From RGIG3159 sp034927685 (GTDB taxonomy: Bacteria; Bacillota; Clostridia; Oscillospirales; Oscillospiraceae), in contig JAYFPO010000031.1 in the NCBI GenBank assembly GCA_034927685.1, forward strand, positions 74,451 through 138,450: a DNA stretch of 64,000 nt, given 5' to 3'. Positions 50,205-58,350 of the stretch are shown in pieces. Numbering within the stretch: the first letter of the stretch is position 1; each line of letters starts with the position of its first letter. A program made the position numbers and the translations under genes. A model generated the notes under the pieces. That model was not told where the DNA came from and made no database searches. It worked only from the letters and a program-made list of their open reading frames with translations.

Positions 50205-51437
50205 TTACGGCTTTTTGTTTCCGATCTCCCCTAAATCAGGAGAGATCATTTTTTTGCTGTATTTATCTGTTGTAACAAAGGCTTCGCCCAAATCAAGTCC
50301 CGAAATCAGTGCGTCGGCAGACGAAATTTTCGAGCTATAATCGAGATGAGCGTAAATATTTGCCGTGGTCGAAAAGTCACTGTGTCCCAGCCATTCCTGA
50401 ATCTGCTTCATTGGAACATTGTTTGCAAGCATCAGGCTCGCACAGCTGTGCCTGAGATCGTGAAAACGGATATGCCGGAAACCGTTTTTTCTTAGAAAGG
50501 TATTAAAGCCATCCGTTACGTAATCCGGCTTGATCAGCTCACCGATTTCATTGACGCAGATATACTCAAAATAATCCTTGTTATAGGATCGTCCGCAGAG
50601 CTTTTTATTTTCCTTCTGCTCTTCCTGAAGCTTCAGAAGCCGATCGTGGACAAAAGGAACAAGCGGAAGAGTACGCCGGCTGGATTTCGTCTTGGTTGTA
50701 TCCGAGGCATATAGCGACTGCTTTCCGTCTATCGTGCAGCTTGTGACAGTGTGCCGGATCGTTATGGTGTTTCGCTCAAAATCTACAGCGCTCCATTTCA
50801 GGCCAATAGCTTCACTTCTGCGAAGGCCGTAGAATGCGCCAAGCAGAATCGGAATTTCAAGCACCGTTCCCTTGGATGCTTCGAACAGCTTTTTGATTTC
50901 CTCTGCATCATAGAAGCTTCCAATAAACTTTTCCTTTCTGGGGCGTTCAACCTTATCTGCCGGGTTAACCGGGATAAGATCGGTTTTGACCGCATACTTC
51001 AGAGCCTTGTGAATATTGGAATGATAGTGAATGACGGAAAACGCGCTGACACGTTCCAACTGCTTCAGATAAAAATCCTGAATATCACTTGCCTTCAGCT
51101 TCGTGAGCGTTATCTTATGTTCCCTGAAATACGGCACAATGACGGAGTTGACCATCTCTGAATACGAAGAGTATGTAGGAACCGCAATGGAAGTTCTGAC
51201 AATACTCAGCCATTTTAGCATGTAATCGGCAAAGAGTATGTCATCCTTCTTCACTTCCGGTGCAGTTGCCTCGAACGACCTCCTGGCTTCTGCCAGCACT
51301 GCTTCTGCACGCTTCTTATTCCCTTTGACTTCTAGGCCGGTTGTAATCCATTTTGTCCTGCGCTTACCGGTTTCATCGATATAACTTAATACGACATAAT
51401 AGTATCCGTACTTTTCTTGAAGATGTCCTGCTACCAA
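50205..51437 (-). CDS. int: Tyrosine integrase (Tn916 type)
   Basis: 410 residues. An N-terminal AP2-like arm-binding part (about 8-35), a core-binding SAM-like domain (about 65-155) and the catalytic domain with Arg206 (YGLRRSEA), His326 and Arg329 (HDLRHSCASLM), His352 (WLGHSDF) and Tyr362 (ANIYAHLD). All residues needed for strand exchange are present, so the protein could be active. Its 3' end lies 67 bases from tRNA-Ser, the normal place for an integrase beside its att site. The tail after residue 385 is not conserved in the family as far as I can see. Confidence 0.95.
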   Translation of the reverse strand: MVAGHLQEKYGYYYVVLSYIDETGKRRTKWITTGLEVKGNKKRAEAVLAEARRSFEATAPEVKKDDILFADYMLKWLSIVRTSIAVPTYSSYSEMVNSVIVPYFREHKITLTKLKASDIQDFYLKQLERVSAFSVIHYHSNIHKALKYAVKTDLIPVNPADKVERPRKEKFIGSFYDAEEIKKLFEASKGTVLEIPILLGAFYGLRRSEAIGLKWSAVDFERNTITIRHTVTSCTIDGKQSLYASDTTKTKSSRRTLPLVPFVHDRLLKLQEEQKENKKLCGRSYNKDYFEYICVNEIGELIKPDYVTDGFNTFLRKNGFRHIRFHDLRHSCASLMLANNVPMKQIQEWLGHSDFSTTANIYAHLDYSSKISSADALISGLDLGEAFVTTDKYSKKMISPDLGEIGNKKP

Positions 51438-51455
51438 TTTTTTATCCTCCTTTGT

Positions 51456-51514
51456 ATTGCAGCAGCATACACCTACCGTTGACGGGACTATTATATCAGA
51501 ACAGTTGCTGCAAT
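51456..51514. repeat. Inverted repeat between int and xis
   Basis: ATTGCAGCA and TGCTGCAAT, perfect 9-base arms separated by 41 bases. They cover the int start region; they may bind Int, Xis or a regulator. Confidence 0.4.
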
Positions 51515-51524
51515 TCGAATTTTT

Positions 51525-51764
51525 TCAGTTGTTTGCACTGGCTTCACCGAAGATCTTGAGATAGGTGAAGAGATGCGCTTTGGGAATCCGATAAACGCGC
51601 CCGACCTTCAGGCAGGCAATCTTTCCATCCCGTAGCAGACGATATCCCATTTTCATACTGACACCTAAAATCTCACACATCTGATCAATGCTCAATACAT
51701 CTGGATAGTCCTTGAGCATCAGCTTATAAGCGTCCTTCTGCGTAATTACTGTTGTGTTGTTCAC
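51525..51764 (-). CDS. xis: Excisionase-type HTH protein
   Basis: 79 residues from a GTG behind GGGGGG; a GTG three codons earlier is possible. The winged-helix Excisionase pattern is clear: VLSIDQMCEILGVSMKMGYRLLRDGKIACLKVGRVYRIPKAHLFTYL. It binds att DNA and directs excision with Int. Position directly before int matches Tn916. Confidence 0.87.
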   Translation of the reverse strand: MNNTTVITQKDAYKLMLKDYPDVLSIDQMCEILGVSMKMGYRLLRDGKIACLKVGRVYRIPKAHLFTYLKIFGEASANN

Positions 51765-51802
51765 CAAAACCACCCCCCTGAATTTCGTATTAGCTTTACG
51801 GC

Positions 51803-51842
51803 AAAAAGGATGGACAGAACCGGATTGCAGTACTGTCCATCC
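51803..51842 (-). terminator. Terminator or attenuator before xis
   Basis: Minus strand: GGATGGACAG ... CTGTCCATCC followed by TTTTTG, 39 bases before the xis start. Because it precedes xis-int rather than following a gene, an attenuating role is likely. Confidence 0.75.
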
Positions 51843-51869
51843 TTTCAGCTGTAAATGCGTAGTAGAAAA

Positions 51870-51937
51870 GACAGCCGCGCCGATTATTTTACCAAATGGC
51901 CATGAGAATTTTTCGGTCCATTTCCGGCGCGGCTGTC
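51870..51937 (-). promoter_or_regulatory. Large hairpin in the xis leader
   Basis: Perfect 13-base arms GACAGCCGCGCCG and CGGCGCGGCTGTC with a 42-base loop, followed on the minus strand by TTTTCTAC. It lies between the 12-codon ORF and the terminator preceding xis. Confidence 0.6.
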
Positions 51938-51963
51938 CTTCTCCGTTTCGATTTAAAATACGT

Positions 51964-52002
51964 TCACAAATATCCGGGACGGGCGGCAGCTACCGCCCTC
52001 AT
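51964..52002 (-). CDS. 12-residue leader ORF (MRAVAAARPGYL)
   Basis: A strong ribosome site GGGAGGTG lies eight bases before the ATG, in a region otherwise without genes. It is placed before two hairpins and xis, the layout of a leader peptide in attenuation. A further 63-codon frame overlaps upstream (52026-52217) but lacks a good ribosome site. Confidence 0.4.
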   Translation of the reverse strand: MRAVAAARPGYL

Positions 52003-52316
52003 AGGAATCACACCTCCCTCCATGCTTATGGCGGGCCGTCCTCATTGCCTGCGACGCTTTTAACGCTCGGACTGTGACTGAACGGAAGTATCATGATCGG
52101 ACGCATGAGATCATCGCCAGTGGGCCAGCTACGGCCCGCCTGCGGCATCGGTATTGCTCGCTCGCCCTTAATGGGGGTCATGGCGTACCTGCCGCGTGGC
52201 TTTTCCCATCGGTTCACGCGCCCAACGTATCCGGGATATCCTTTATTCTCTTTTCAAGCTACAATTGAGAGCTATAAAACATCCTCTCAATAACCATGAC
52301 ATTTTTGGACCGTTTG

Positions 52317-52748
52317 TTACCCCTCGCGGAAAATATTTTTTAGTATCCGCTCCAGATTTAGCAACCCACGGATTATTGAGGAACAAACAGCTTTTCGGCT
52401 TACGCCCTCAGCCTTGGCAATTGACGATTGACTCATATCCATGAAGTAGTAAGCGTAGATGCGTTTTGCCTGCTTGTCCGGAAGCTTTGCGATTGCGGCA
52501 TGGAGCTGTTCGTATGTACACTTGCGCTCGTATATCTCCCAGGGTGAGAGGGAGACGAACAGAATGTCGTGCTCAATGCCGTCACAGCAGTCAAGAGAAT
52601 ACTGTGCATGATGCCGATACATCCGCCGCGTGTATGCTTTGTCTTGCAGTTCTGCTTCCAGCAATACGGCCGCAACTTCATCGGGAATATCAATAAAAAG
52701 ATCTGAATTGTAATGCGGGTAATAATCCCGCAGATTAATCTTTGGCAT
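52317..52748 (-). CDS. Small sigma-70-like factor (Tn916 Orf7 type)
   Basis: 143 residues. The C-terminal half is a sigma region 4-like HTH (LHAAIAKLPDKQAKRIYAYYFMDMSQSSIAKAEGVSRKAVCSSIIRGLLNL). The N-terminal half (ADPDEVAAVLLEAE-like, YRHHAQYSLDCCDGIEHDIL) matches small sigma-like proteins of conjugative elements. It probably activates element transcription toward xis-int, as Orf7 does in Tn916. RBS GAGGAAAA precedes the ATG. Confidence 0.85.
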   Translation of the reverse strand: MPKINLRDYYPHYNSDLFIDIPDEVAAVLLEAELQDKAYTRRMYRHHAQYSLDCCDGIEHDILFVSLSPWEIYERKCTYEQLHAAIAKLPDKQAKRIYAYYFMDMSQSSIAKAEGVSRKAVCSSIIRGLLNLERILKNIFREG

Positions 52749-53278
52749 GCGGTTTTCCTCCGTTTCGTTTTTTTGATAAGAAAAATCGAAACGGAGAGGG
52801 CGGTGAGCGGCATCTTAAATTAAGTTTATAGAATAAAAACAGAGCATACTCGCGGACGATGTTGTCCCGCAGTATGCTCACATATAATTCGTATTGAATA
52901 TGTACTAATAGTTCGTGTTTGTAGCTACATTGTTCCTTCTTATAGAAGGAGCTTTTTTTGAGAGGTTACCAACTAAGAGGATACATGGACGCTTGATGTC
53001 CGCTTCATCACGCCCGGCCGCTGCGGAGCAGCGGCCGCCTAAAGCTCAGAGCATATCGAACACGCATAGAAAACCCTCCAAACCCGCAAGTCTGGAGAGT
53101 TTTAATGAATCAAGATTCAGGCATGATAATACTCCCGCCAAACTTACGTTTTTTTTATTTGGCGGGTGCCGCCTTGCTGTGTTTACAGATATGTATCAGT
53201 TCGTAATCTAACCACCACTGTCAGTACGTTCCTAATTTCATATAACCACTGTAGAATCTTGTTAGAGGTGAACTGATA
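52749..53278. other. 530-base region between the sigma and XRE genes
   Basis: It holds several hairpins (one listed separately; also GGCCGCTGC/GCAGCGGCC near 53010-53035 and a CTCTCCA/TGGAGGG pair near 53075-53100) but no convincing gene. An open frame at 52915-53211 has no ribosome site and mixed composition. The region probably carries promoters for the two divergent genes and non-coding RNA structure. Confidence 0.45.
52842..52879 (-). terminator. Hairpin with T-run upstream of the sigma gene
   Basis: Minus strand: GAGCATACT ... AGTATGCTC with inner GCGGGAC-like stem, then TGTTTTTATT, about 93 bases before the sigma ATG. It may act as an attenuator for the sigma-xis-int message. Confidence 0.65.
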
Positions 53279-53602
53279 GTGAATGAATTACTAAATACAT
53301 TCGGCCAGACGATAAAAGGCGCGAGAAAAGTTGCCGGATTAACGCAGGAAGCTCTTGCCGAAAAAGCGGGTGTAACTACCCGGTACATAATGGCCATCGA
53401 AAATGAAAATAAACATCCCAGCATGAAAGTTCTATATAAATTAATCCGCTCTTTACAGATATCTGCTGATACAATCTTTTATCCTGAAAGCAAAGCAATT
53501 AATTCAAAGGTCGAAAAGCTTGTTCGTTTAATAAATCAATGTGATGAGCGTGAGATAGAGGTAATATCAGCGACAGTAGATGCTCTATTGGAACGTAAAT
53601 AA
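53279..53602 (+). CDS. XRE family transcriptional regulator (Tn916 Orf9 position)
   Basis: 107 residues from a GTG behind AGAGGTGAA. The Cro/CI HTH covers about residues 10-64 (IKGARKVAGLTQEALAEKAGVTTRYIMAIENENKHPSMKVLYKLIRSL). It is oriented against the int-xis-sigma genes, exactly like Orf9 in Tn916, where it represses the adjacent genes. A strong terminator follows. Confidence 0.9.
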   Translation: MNELLNTFGQTIKGARKVAGLTQEALAEKAGVTTRYIMAIENENKHPSMKVLYKLIRSLQISADTIFYPESKAINSKVEKLVRLINQCDEREIEVISATVDALLERK

Positions 53603-53649
53603 AAGATGTGTCCTGATTCTGCAAATGGGCAGACTCAGGACACATCTTT
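53602..53649. terminator. Bidirectional terminator
   Basis: 15-base perfect stem AAAGATGTGTCCTGA and complement, with A-rich and T-rich flanks, between the XRE and cytidylate-kinase-like genes. Confidence 0.92.
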
Positions 53650-53651
53650 CT

Positions 53652-54269
53652 TTATTTTGCCGGATTGCTTTGTCCGGTAAAAAGATCAGCGATAATATCC
53701 ACGCATTTATCAATACCGATGGCGCCGCTGTTCAGCGAGATATGGTAATTTTGTGACATGCCCCATTCCTTTTCGGTGAAATGCTTGTAATTAATCCGAC
53801 GTTTGGTGTCTTTATCTTTTAAGCGCTCTTCAGGCGTCTTTTCTGTTGTGCCGTAAAGACTTACAATACGTTCCGCTCGAAATGAGGTGTCGGCATGGAT
53901 AAAAACGCGCAGGCAATCGGCTCTGTCTTTCAGAATATAATCCGCGTTTCTTCCGACGATGACACAGGGCTCCTTATCCGCCAGTTGCAGAATCACTTTT
54001 CTCTGCACATCCCAGAGAATATCTGCCGCACACAGCCCACCCAACATACCTTCTTGAAAATTGTAAGCAAAAGCACTCTTGCTTGGTGCATATTCGCTTT
54101 CGTCTGAAACAAATTGCTGATCCAGCCAAGTTTCAATCGCCATCTGTTTGACCAGCTCCTTGTCATAATAAGTAAGGCCAAGGCGTTCAGCCAGCGTCTT
54201 TGCGATAGTTCTTCCACCGCTGCCAAACTCCCTGCTGATTGTGATAATCCTTTTTTCCACTTTGCTCAT
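53652..54269 (-). CDS. Cytidylate-kinase-like family protein
   Basis: 205 residues with a P-loop variant (ISREFGSGGRTIAKTLAERLG, about 11-31), the GRNADYILKD segment (about 105) and RVFIHADTSFRAERI. It belongs to the cytidylate kinase-like (Cmk2) family, distinct from the true Cmk seen at 15.6 kb. Its substrate is unknown. The family commonly neighbours MATE transporters in Clostridia, as here. AAAGGAGC lies before the ATG. Confidence 0.87.
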   Translation of the reverse strand: MSKVEKRIITISREFGSGGRTIAKTLAERLGLTYYDKELVKQMAIETWLDQQFVSDESEYAPSKSAFAYNFQEGMLGGLCAADILWDVQRKVILQLADKEPCVIVGRNADYILKDRADCLRVFIHADTSFRAERIVSLYGTTEKTPEERLKDKDTKRRINYKHFTEKEWGMSQNYHISLNSGAIGIDKCVDIIADLFTGQSNPAK

Positions 54270-54396
54270 GCTCCTTTATTTATAAGATGGCCTTGATTGG
54301 CTTTTCCATTGTTTCTTTTAGCTTACGGTAGCTTCGACCGTGAATCACAATAATGAATACATGGATGCATTAAATAATCGCTTATAGTAAAAACGA

Positions 54397-55773
54397 TTAT
54401 TCTCCCGCTTCCGGCACGCTAGCTGCGCTCAGCCGACGCAAATCCCGGTAGAACTGAACCATAAATACTGCGGCCAGGAGGATCGCAAGCGCATCAGCAA
54501 CAGGCTGTACCCACGCAATACCGTTCAGACCGAATATTCTTGGCAAAAGCAACATTGCCGGAATGAAGAACAAACCCTGACGGCTGACACTTAGAAGGCC
54601 ACCCTGTGTTCCTTTTCCCATTGCCAGAAAAACAGCCATCGCGACCTGCTCGAAACCGAAGAGAGCGAAAATCACTCCATTGGCACGCAGAGACAGCGCG
54701 CCGATTCGAATCAGTTCTGTGTCGCTCTTCGTAAAGATAGACATGAGTTGACTTGGAAAAAGCAGCATAATCGCCGCGACAATGACGCAGAAGATGGTTG
54801 ACCATTTCAGCGTCGTATTGACAAGTTTTCTGACGCGGTCATAGTTCTTTGCGCCATAATTGTAGCCAACAATCGGCTGGAAGCCCTTCAAAAAACCGAA
54901 CACAACATACGTTCCAAGTGTCATCAGACGAATTGCGTCGCCGAACGCCGCCACGGCGGAATCGCCGTATGCCTTCGCCGCGGAGCTTGTCATGCCCATG
55001 GAAACGCTGGACAAAAGCTGATAAACAAGGATGGGAACGCCCACCTTGAAAATTTCCCGGAAGATATACCATTTTCCGGTATACAGCCGCAGAGAGAAAC
55101 GAAGAGTCCCTTTTTTGCCCAAAATATGCAGCAGGAACATTACCGACACAACCGCCTGAGAGAACACAGTCGCTACGGCTGCGCCTCGGATCCCCATATG
55201 TAAGCTGAACATACACACCGGGTCCAGTATCACATTTAAACCGCCTCCGAGAAGCATGGAAATCATCGCCAGTTTGGCGCGGCCCTCTGCGATTACAATG
55301 TTGTTCATGGTAACATTGAAAATGTCGAAAAACGCGAGGCCGATATAGACAACGGCATAATCGGTTGCGAAGGGAAGGATCGTGTCCGTCGCCCCAAGGC
55401 CGCTGAGAATCGGATTCAGGAAACACAGGCAACCAATACTGGCTAAAATACCCACAAAGAGGCTGGTGAACATTGCGGTGGACGCAGTCCGGTTTGCACC
55501 CTCCATATCTTCTTTTCCGAGAAGTCTCGCGATGAAAGACCCTGCGCCGGTGCCGAAGGTCATACCTAACCCGATGATAATTTGTATAATGGGGAACACA
55601 ACCGCGATTGCCGCCTGCTGCGAAGTCCCGAGCCATCCGGCGAAGTAGGCGTCCACAATGCTGTACAGCGCTGAGACGAGCATTCCAATCATGGTGGGAA
55701 GTCCCATTTTTAGCAATGCGGTGGATACTTTTCCGCTCCGCATCATTTCAAGTTTCTGATCTTTTTCGTTCAT
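54397..55773 (-). CDS. MATE family efflux transporter
   Basis: 458 residues from MNEKDQKLEMMRSGKV, behind GAAAGGAAAA. Twelve membrane spans in two halves (first MGLPTMIGMLVSALYSIVDAYFAG near residues 25-48) with MATE motifs including GAGSFIARLLGKEDMEGA and FGDAIRLMTLGTYVVFGFLKGFQPIVGYNYGAKNYDRVRK. It is of the MepA-like drug/sodium antiport group. Two operator-like repeats lie in its promoter region, shared with the adjacent marR promoter. Probable substrate class: cationic drugs or other toxic compounds; not shown by sequence. Confidence 0.93.
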   Translation of the reverse strand: MNEKDQKLEMMRSGKVSTALLKMGLPTMIGMLVSALYSIVDAYFAGWLGTSQQAAIAVVFPIIQIIIGLGMTFGTGAGSFIARLLGKEDMEGANRTASTAMFTSLFVGILASIGCLCFLNPILSGLGATDTILPFATDYAVVYIGLAFFDIFNVTMNNIVIAEGRAKLAMISMLLGGGLNVILDPVCMFSLHMGIRGAAVATVFSQAVVSVMFLLHILGKKGTLRFSLRLYTGKWYIFREIFKVGVPILVYQLLSSVSMGMTSSAAKAYGDSAVAAFGDAIRLMTLGTYVVFGFLKGFQPIVGYNYGAKNYDRVRKLVNTTLKWSTIFCVIVAAIMLLFPSQLMSIFTKSDTELIRIGALSLRANGVIFALFGFEQVAMAVFLAMGKGTQGGLLSVSRQGLFFIPAMLLLPRIFGLNGIAWVQPVADALAILLAAVFMVQFYRDLRRLSAASVPEAGE

Positions 55774-55797
55774 AAAGTATTTTCCTTTCAAATATTG

Positions 55798-55817
55798 TTT
55801 AGCTGCTATACGCTTTA
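55798..55817. promoter_or_regulatory. MarR-type operator, MATE proximal copy
   Basis: TTTAGCTGCTATACGCTTTA, containing the near-palindrome TAGC-T-GCTA, 25 bases before the MATE start. A second copy (19 of 20 identical) lies 64 bases upstream of it. Confidence 0.65.
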
Positions 55818-55861
55818 ACAAAAAATAAATAGCGCTTTTATTATGAAATCCAGCAAACCAG

Positions 55862-55881
55862 TGTAGCTGCTATACGCTTTA
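55862..55881. promoter_or_regulatory. MarR-type operator, MATE distal copy
   Basis: TGTAGCTGCTATACGCTTTA, one base different from the proximal copy. The two copies flank the region where the MATE promoter must lie; no clear -10/-35 pair stands out between them. Confidence 0.65.
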
Positions 55882-55885
55882 GCCT

Positions 55886-55911
55886 AAAAACCATCCGGCC
55901 GGGGCCGGATG
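55886..55911 (-). terminator. Terminator of marR
   Basis: Minus strand: CATCCGGCC-CC-GGCCGGATG followed by GTTTTT. It separates marR from the MATE gene. Confidence 0.85.
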
Positions 55912-55912
55912 A

Positions 55913-56395
55913 TTATTTTTGCCAACGGTCTGGATGCACTTCTTTTTCATAGGCGTCAAGTTTTACATCAAGCGAATTAAGGAAGTCTTTCAAAAACTCC
56001 TTATTTTGCTCAGTGGCGTTTTCAAGCGTGGCTTTGAAAAGCCCATCAAATTCCTGATGCAGCTCTTCATGGTATTGATAGGCTGTTTCACCCTTTGGAG
56101 TTAATCTTAATGAGAGCCTTGACAGATTACGGGGGTCGGTATCCTTGATGATCATACCCTTGCGTTCCAGCTTGCCGATAATTTGGGAAACCGCGCCTTT
56201 CGTCACGCCCAACATATCGGCCAAACCCGTCACGTGGATTCCCTCGTTCTCTTTGATGGATTTGATCATATGGACTTCCGCCTCGTATAAGGGTTGGTCT
56301 GTGCCGTAATACCGTGTCTTCTTGTCAATCTCAGAAAACTTGGTGACTACCCTTAAAAAAGTGTAGCTTATCTTTGTTCTGTTTTTTGATTTCAT
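55913..56395 (-). CDS. MarR family transcriptional regulator
   Basis: 160 residues from MKSKNRTKISYTFLRV. ATGs at 56404 and 56410 are also in frame, but the promoter -10 ends at 56411, so the last cannot be the start. The winged helix covers about 45-115 (EAEVHMIKSIKENEGIHVTGLADMLGVTKGAVSQIIGKLERKGMIIKDTDPRNLSRLSLRLTPKG). No ribosome site is obvious; the message may be nearly leaderless. Promoter and operator sites place the MATE gene and perhaps the two-component operon under its control. Confidence 0.88.
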   Translation of the reverse strand: MKSKNRTKISYTFLRVVTKFSEIDKKTRYYGTDQPLYEAEVHMIKSIKENEGIHVTGLADMLGVTKGAVSQIIGKLERKGMIIKDTDPRNLSRLSLRLTPKGETAYQYHEELHQEFDGLFKATLENATEQNKEFLKDFLNSLDVKLDAYEKEVHPDRWQK

Positions 56396-56410
56396 ATTTG
56401 TCATGATCAT

Positions 56411-56439
56411 AGTATATAGCAGCTAAACGCATTTGTCAA
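56411..56439 (-). promoter_or_regulatory. marR promoter with operator in the spacer
   Basis: Minus strand: TTGACA, 17-base spacer, TATACT. The spacer contains TTTAGCTGCTATA, the same core as the MATE operators. The -35 lies inside the 3' end of the DtxR-like gene. The whole 29 bases match the two-component promoter at 23 positions. Confidence 0.8.
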
Positions 56440-56824
56440 TACCAGCCTTTTTTAATTGTGAATCACAAACTAATTCGAGTCGATTCAAGGACTCGCTGCT
56501 GATTACATGCTCAATCCGACAGGCATCTTGGGCTGCTGTTTGTTCATCCACATTCAGCACTGATGTGAGCAAGCATTTTAAGAGTGTATATTTCTTTTCA
56601 AGATCCGCCGCCAATCTCTCACCATAAGCAGTAAGGTAAATCCTTTTCTTCGAATCCATTTCTATCAGGTTCAGTCCTCTGAGCTTTTTGACCGCAACGC
56701 AGACGCTCGCCTTTGAATATCCGAACAGAACGGCAAGGTCAACAGAACGAACTTCACCCCGACATTGCTGAAGCTGATAGATCGCTTTCAGGTAATTGCC
56801 CATCGACTCATTGAGTTTTTTCAT
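56423..56824 (-). CDS. DtxR/MntR-like metal-dependent regulator
   Basis: 133 residues with a DtxR N-terminal winged helix (GNYLKAIYQLQQCRGEVRSVDLAVLFGYSKASVCVAVKKLRGLNLIEMDSKKRIYLTAYGERLA, about 8-70) and a short C-terminal dimerisation part with candidate metal ligands (CRIEHVISSESLNRL, about 101-115, His and Glu). There is no SH3-like third domain, as in MntR. It may sense iron or manganese. It ends where the marR promoter begins. Confidence 0.83.
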   Translation of the reverse strand: MKKLNESMGNYLKAIYQLQQCRGEVRSVDLAVLFGYSKASVCVAVKKLRGLNLIEMDSKKRIYLTAYGERLAADLEKKYTLLKCLLTSVLNVDEQTAAQDACRIEHVISSESLNRLELVCDSQLKKAGIDKCV

Positions 56825-56838
56825 GCTTTATCACACGG

Positions 56839-57171
56839 TCAGGCTGCGGTCATGGGAGCTGGAATTGGCATGCCGTCTGCGGTTAGCTGATAACCTGTTT
56901 CATCGCAGATGATTGTTATTTCCGCCTCGACAGGTTTGTAGCCAAACACTCTGTGCGATGTATGCGTTGCGTTATCGCCAATGTGAAAAATATCTTGAAT
57001 TTCTCGGCCGCTCAGCCAAGCCTTACACAGTTTAAAAACATGCCGGCTGCCGACGACCTCCCGGTCTGTTTTCACAAGACTGCACAAATAATTGATCAAA
57101 ACCTCCGGCAGATTATCTGCCACTTGCCGCGATGCGGTAATACCCGGTTTTTTATTGTAAGATGTCTTCAT
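56839..57171 (-). CDS. Unknown 110-residue protein of the cargo operon
   Basis: 110 residues from MKTSYNKKPGITASRQVADN, with GGGAGG upstream; a GTG 15 codons earlier is possible. Mixed alpha-beta composition, no membrane span, several His and Cys residues (LCSLV, FKLCKAW, IFHIGDNATHTSHRVFGYKP, IICDETGYQL). I do not recognise the family; it recalls small phage or conjugative-element proteins of the DUF960 kind, but weakly. It ends 14 bases before the DtxR-like gene, so they are probably co-transcribed. Confidence 0.65.
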   Translation of the reverse strand: MKTSYNKKPGITASRQVADNLPEVLINYLCSLVKTDREVVGSRHVFKLCKAWLSGREIQDIFHIGDNATHTSHRVFGYKPVEAEITIICDETGYQLTADGMPIPAPMTAA

Positions 57172-57243
57172 ACTTATATTTGCCTCCCGTTTCTGTTTCT
57201 GTTTACATGCTACCACCTCTTTTTAAATTCAATTTATCGTGAA

Positions 57244-57260
57244 TATAAACACAGTTTAAA
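57244..57260 (-). promoter_or_regulatory. Candidate response-regulator box upstream of the 110-residue gene
   Basis: Minus strand TTTAAACTGTG-TTTATA shows half-sites 11 bases apart, as OmpR/PhoB-family regulators prefer. It matches the TTTAAACCCTG-TTTAAA box in the leader of the two-component operon. It overlaps the histidine kinase stop codon. Confidence 0.45.
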
Positions 57261-58350
57261 CGGACTGATTTTTAGGAATCGAAATTATGAAGGTCGTTCC
57301 TTCGCCCGGATTACTATTCACATCTATATTGCCGTGATGCAGCTGGACAATCCTTTTAACAATCGACAAACCGAGCCCGCTGCCCCCTGCGTTTCTGCCG
57401 CGGGACTTATCCGCCATGTAAAAGCGCTCGAAAATATGCGTCATCGTTTTTTCTGTCATCCCGATACCGCTGTCCGATATCGAGACCTGAATTTGCGTAT
57501 CGTCGCCGGACACAACGATTGCAATTTTTCCGCCGTCAGAAGAAAATTTGATGCTGTTGTTCAGAAGATTAATCCAAACCTGGCTAAGCAGATATTCGTC
57601 GGCAGTAATGTCAACCGCGCCCTCATTCAGCGAGATATCCATGTTTTTCTCCGACCACTGGGGTTCCAGACACAGGATCACGTCTTTGAGCTGCCTGCTG
57701 AGTGAATAGGTCTTCGGATTGATTTCGGAAGACTCGGATTCCAGCGTCGAAAGCCTCAGCAGGTTTTCACCGAGCTTTGACAGGCGCAGGCTTTCCGACT
57801 CAATGACCTCGATATAATGAAGCTGCTCGTCCCTGGAAAGAGTCTCATCCTTCAGCAGGGAAACAAAACCTCTGATGGAGGTCAGCGGAGACTGTATTTC
57901 ATGGGAAACGTTTGAGACGAAGTCCTGACGCATGGTTTCCATTCCGCTTAATTCCTGTGCCATATTGTTGATCTTATCTGCAAGATCTGAAATGTGTTCG
58001 TTATGGTATCTGGCGTCTTCACATTTTTCCTTGTCAATCCGTATTTCAAAATCGCCCTTGGATATTCGGTCCAAGGCCTCCTCAATCTCATTAAGAAACG
58101 CGTGGTAGGACTCATTATACGATTTATGTCTTCGATTGCCGCCCAAATGATAGGCTGTTTTATAGATAAGAGCCAACAGCATCAGTATAATAATACCTGC
58201 AAGTGAGCCTATGGATTGAATGGCTGCTTCCCTGAAGGTGATTCCGTTCCCGAAAAGAAAACCGATCGCATAAGCCGATAATAGAAAACATGCAAAAATC
58301 AGTGCTACAAAAAGGAAAAACAGGCACAGATGCTTTGCGTGATGTTTCAT
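57256..58350 (-). CDS. Sensor histidine kinase
   Basis: 364 residues. Two membrane spans (about 8-34 and 45-66) with a very short external loop, then a HAMP-like linker, the H-box with His150 (NVSHEIQSPLTSIRGF), N-box (WINLLNNSIKFS) and G-boxes (SDSGIGM, GGSGLGLSIVKRIVQLH). The small loop suggests an intramembrane-sensing kinase of the BceS/VanS-like drug- or envelope-stress type. Its ATG overlaps the response-regulator stop (ATGA). Confidence 0.93.
   Translation of the reverse strand: MKHHAKHLCLFFLFVALIFACFLLSAYAIGFLFGNGITFREAAIQSIGSLAGIIILMLLALIYKTAYHLGGNRRHKSYNESYHAFLNEIEEALDRISKGDFEIRIDKEKCEDARYHNEHISDLADKINNMAQELSGMETMRQDFVSNVSHEIQSPLTSIRGFVSLLKDETLSRDEQLHYIEVIESESLRLSKLGENLLRLSTLESESSEINPKTYSLSRQLKDVILCLEPQWSEKNMDISLNEGAVDITADEYLLSQVWINLLNNSIKFSSDGGKIAIVVSGDDTQIQVSISDSGIGMTEKTMTHIFERFYMADKSRGRNAGGSGLGLSIVKRIVQLHHGNIDVNSNPGEGTTFIISIPKNQSV

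Noticed and set aside
52026..52217. 63-codon minus-strand frame in the xis leader
   Set aside because: Weak ribosome site and Pro-rich, unfamiliar translation; mentioned only as part of the leader region.
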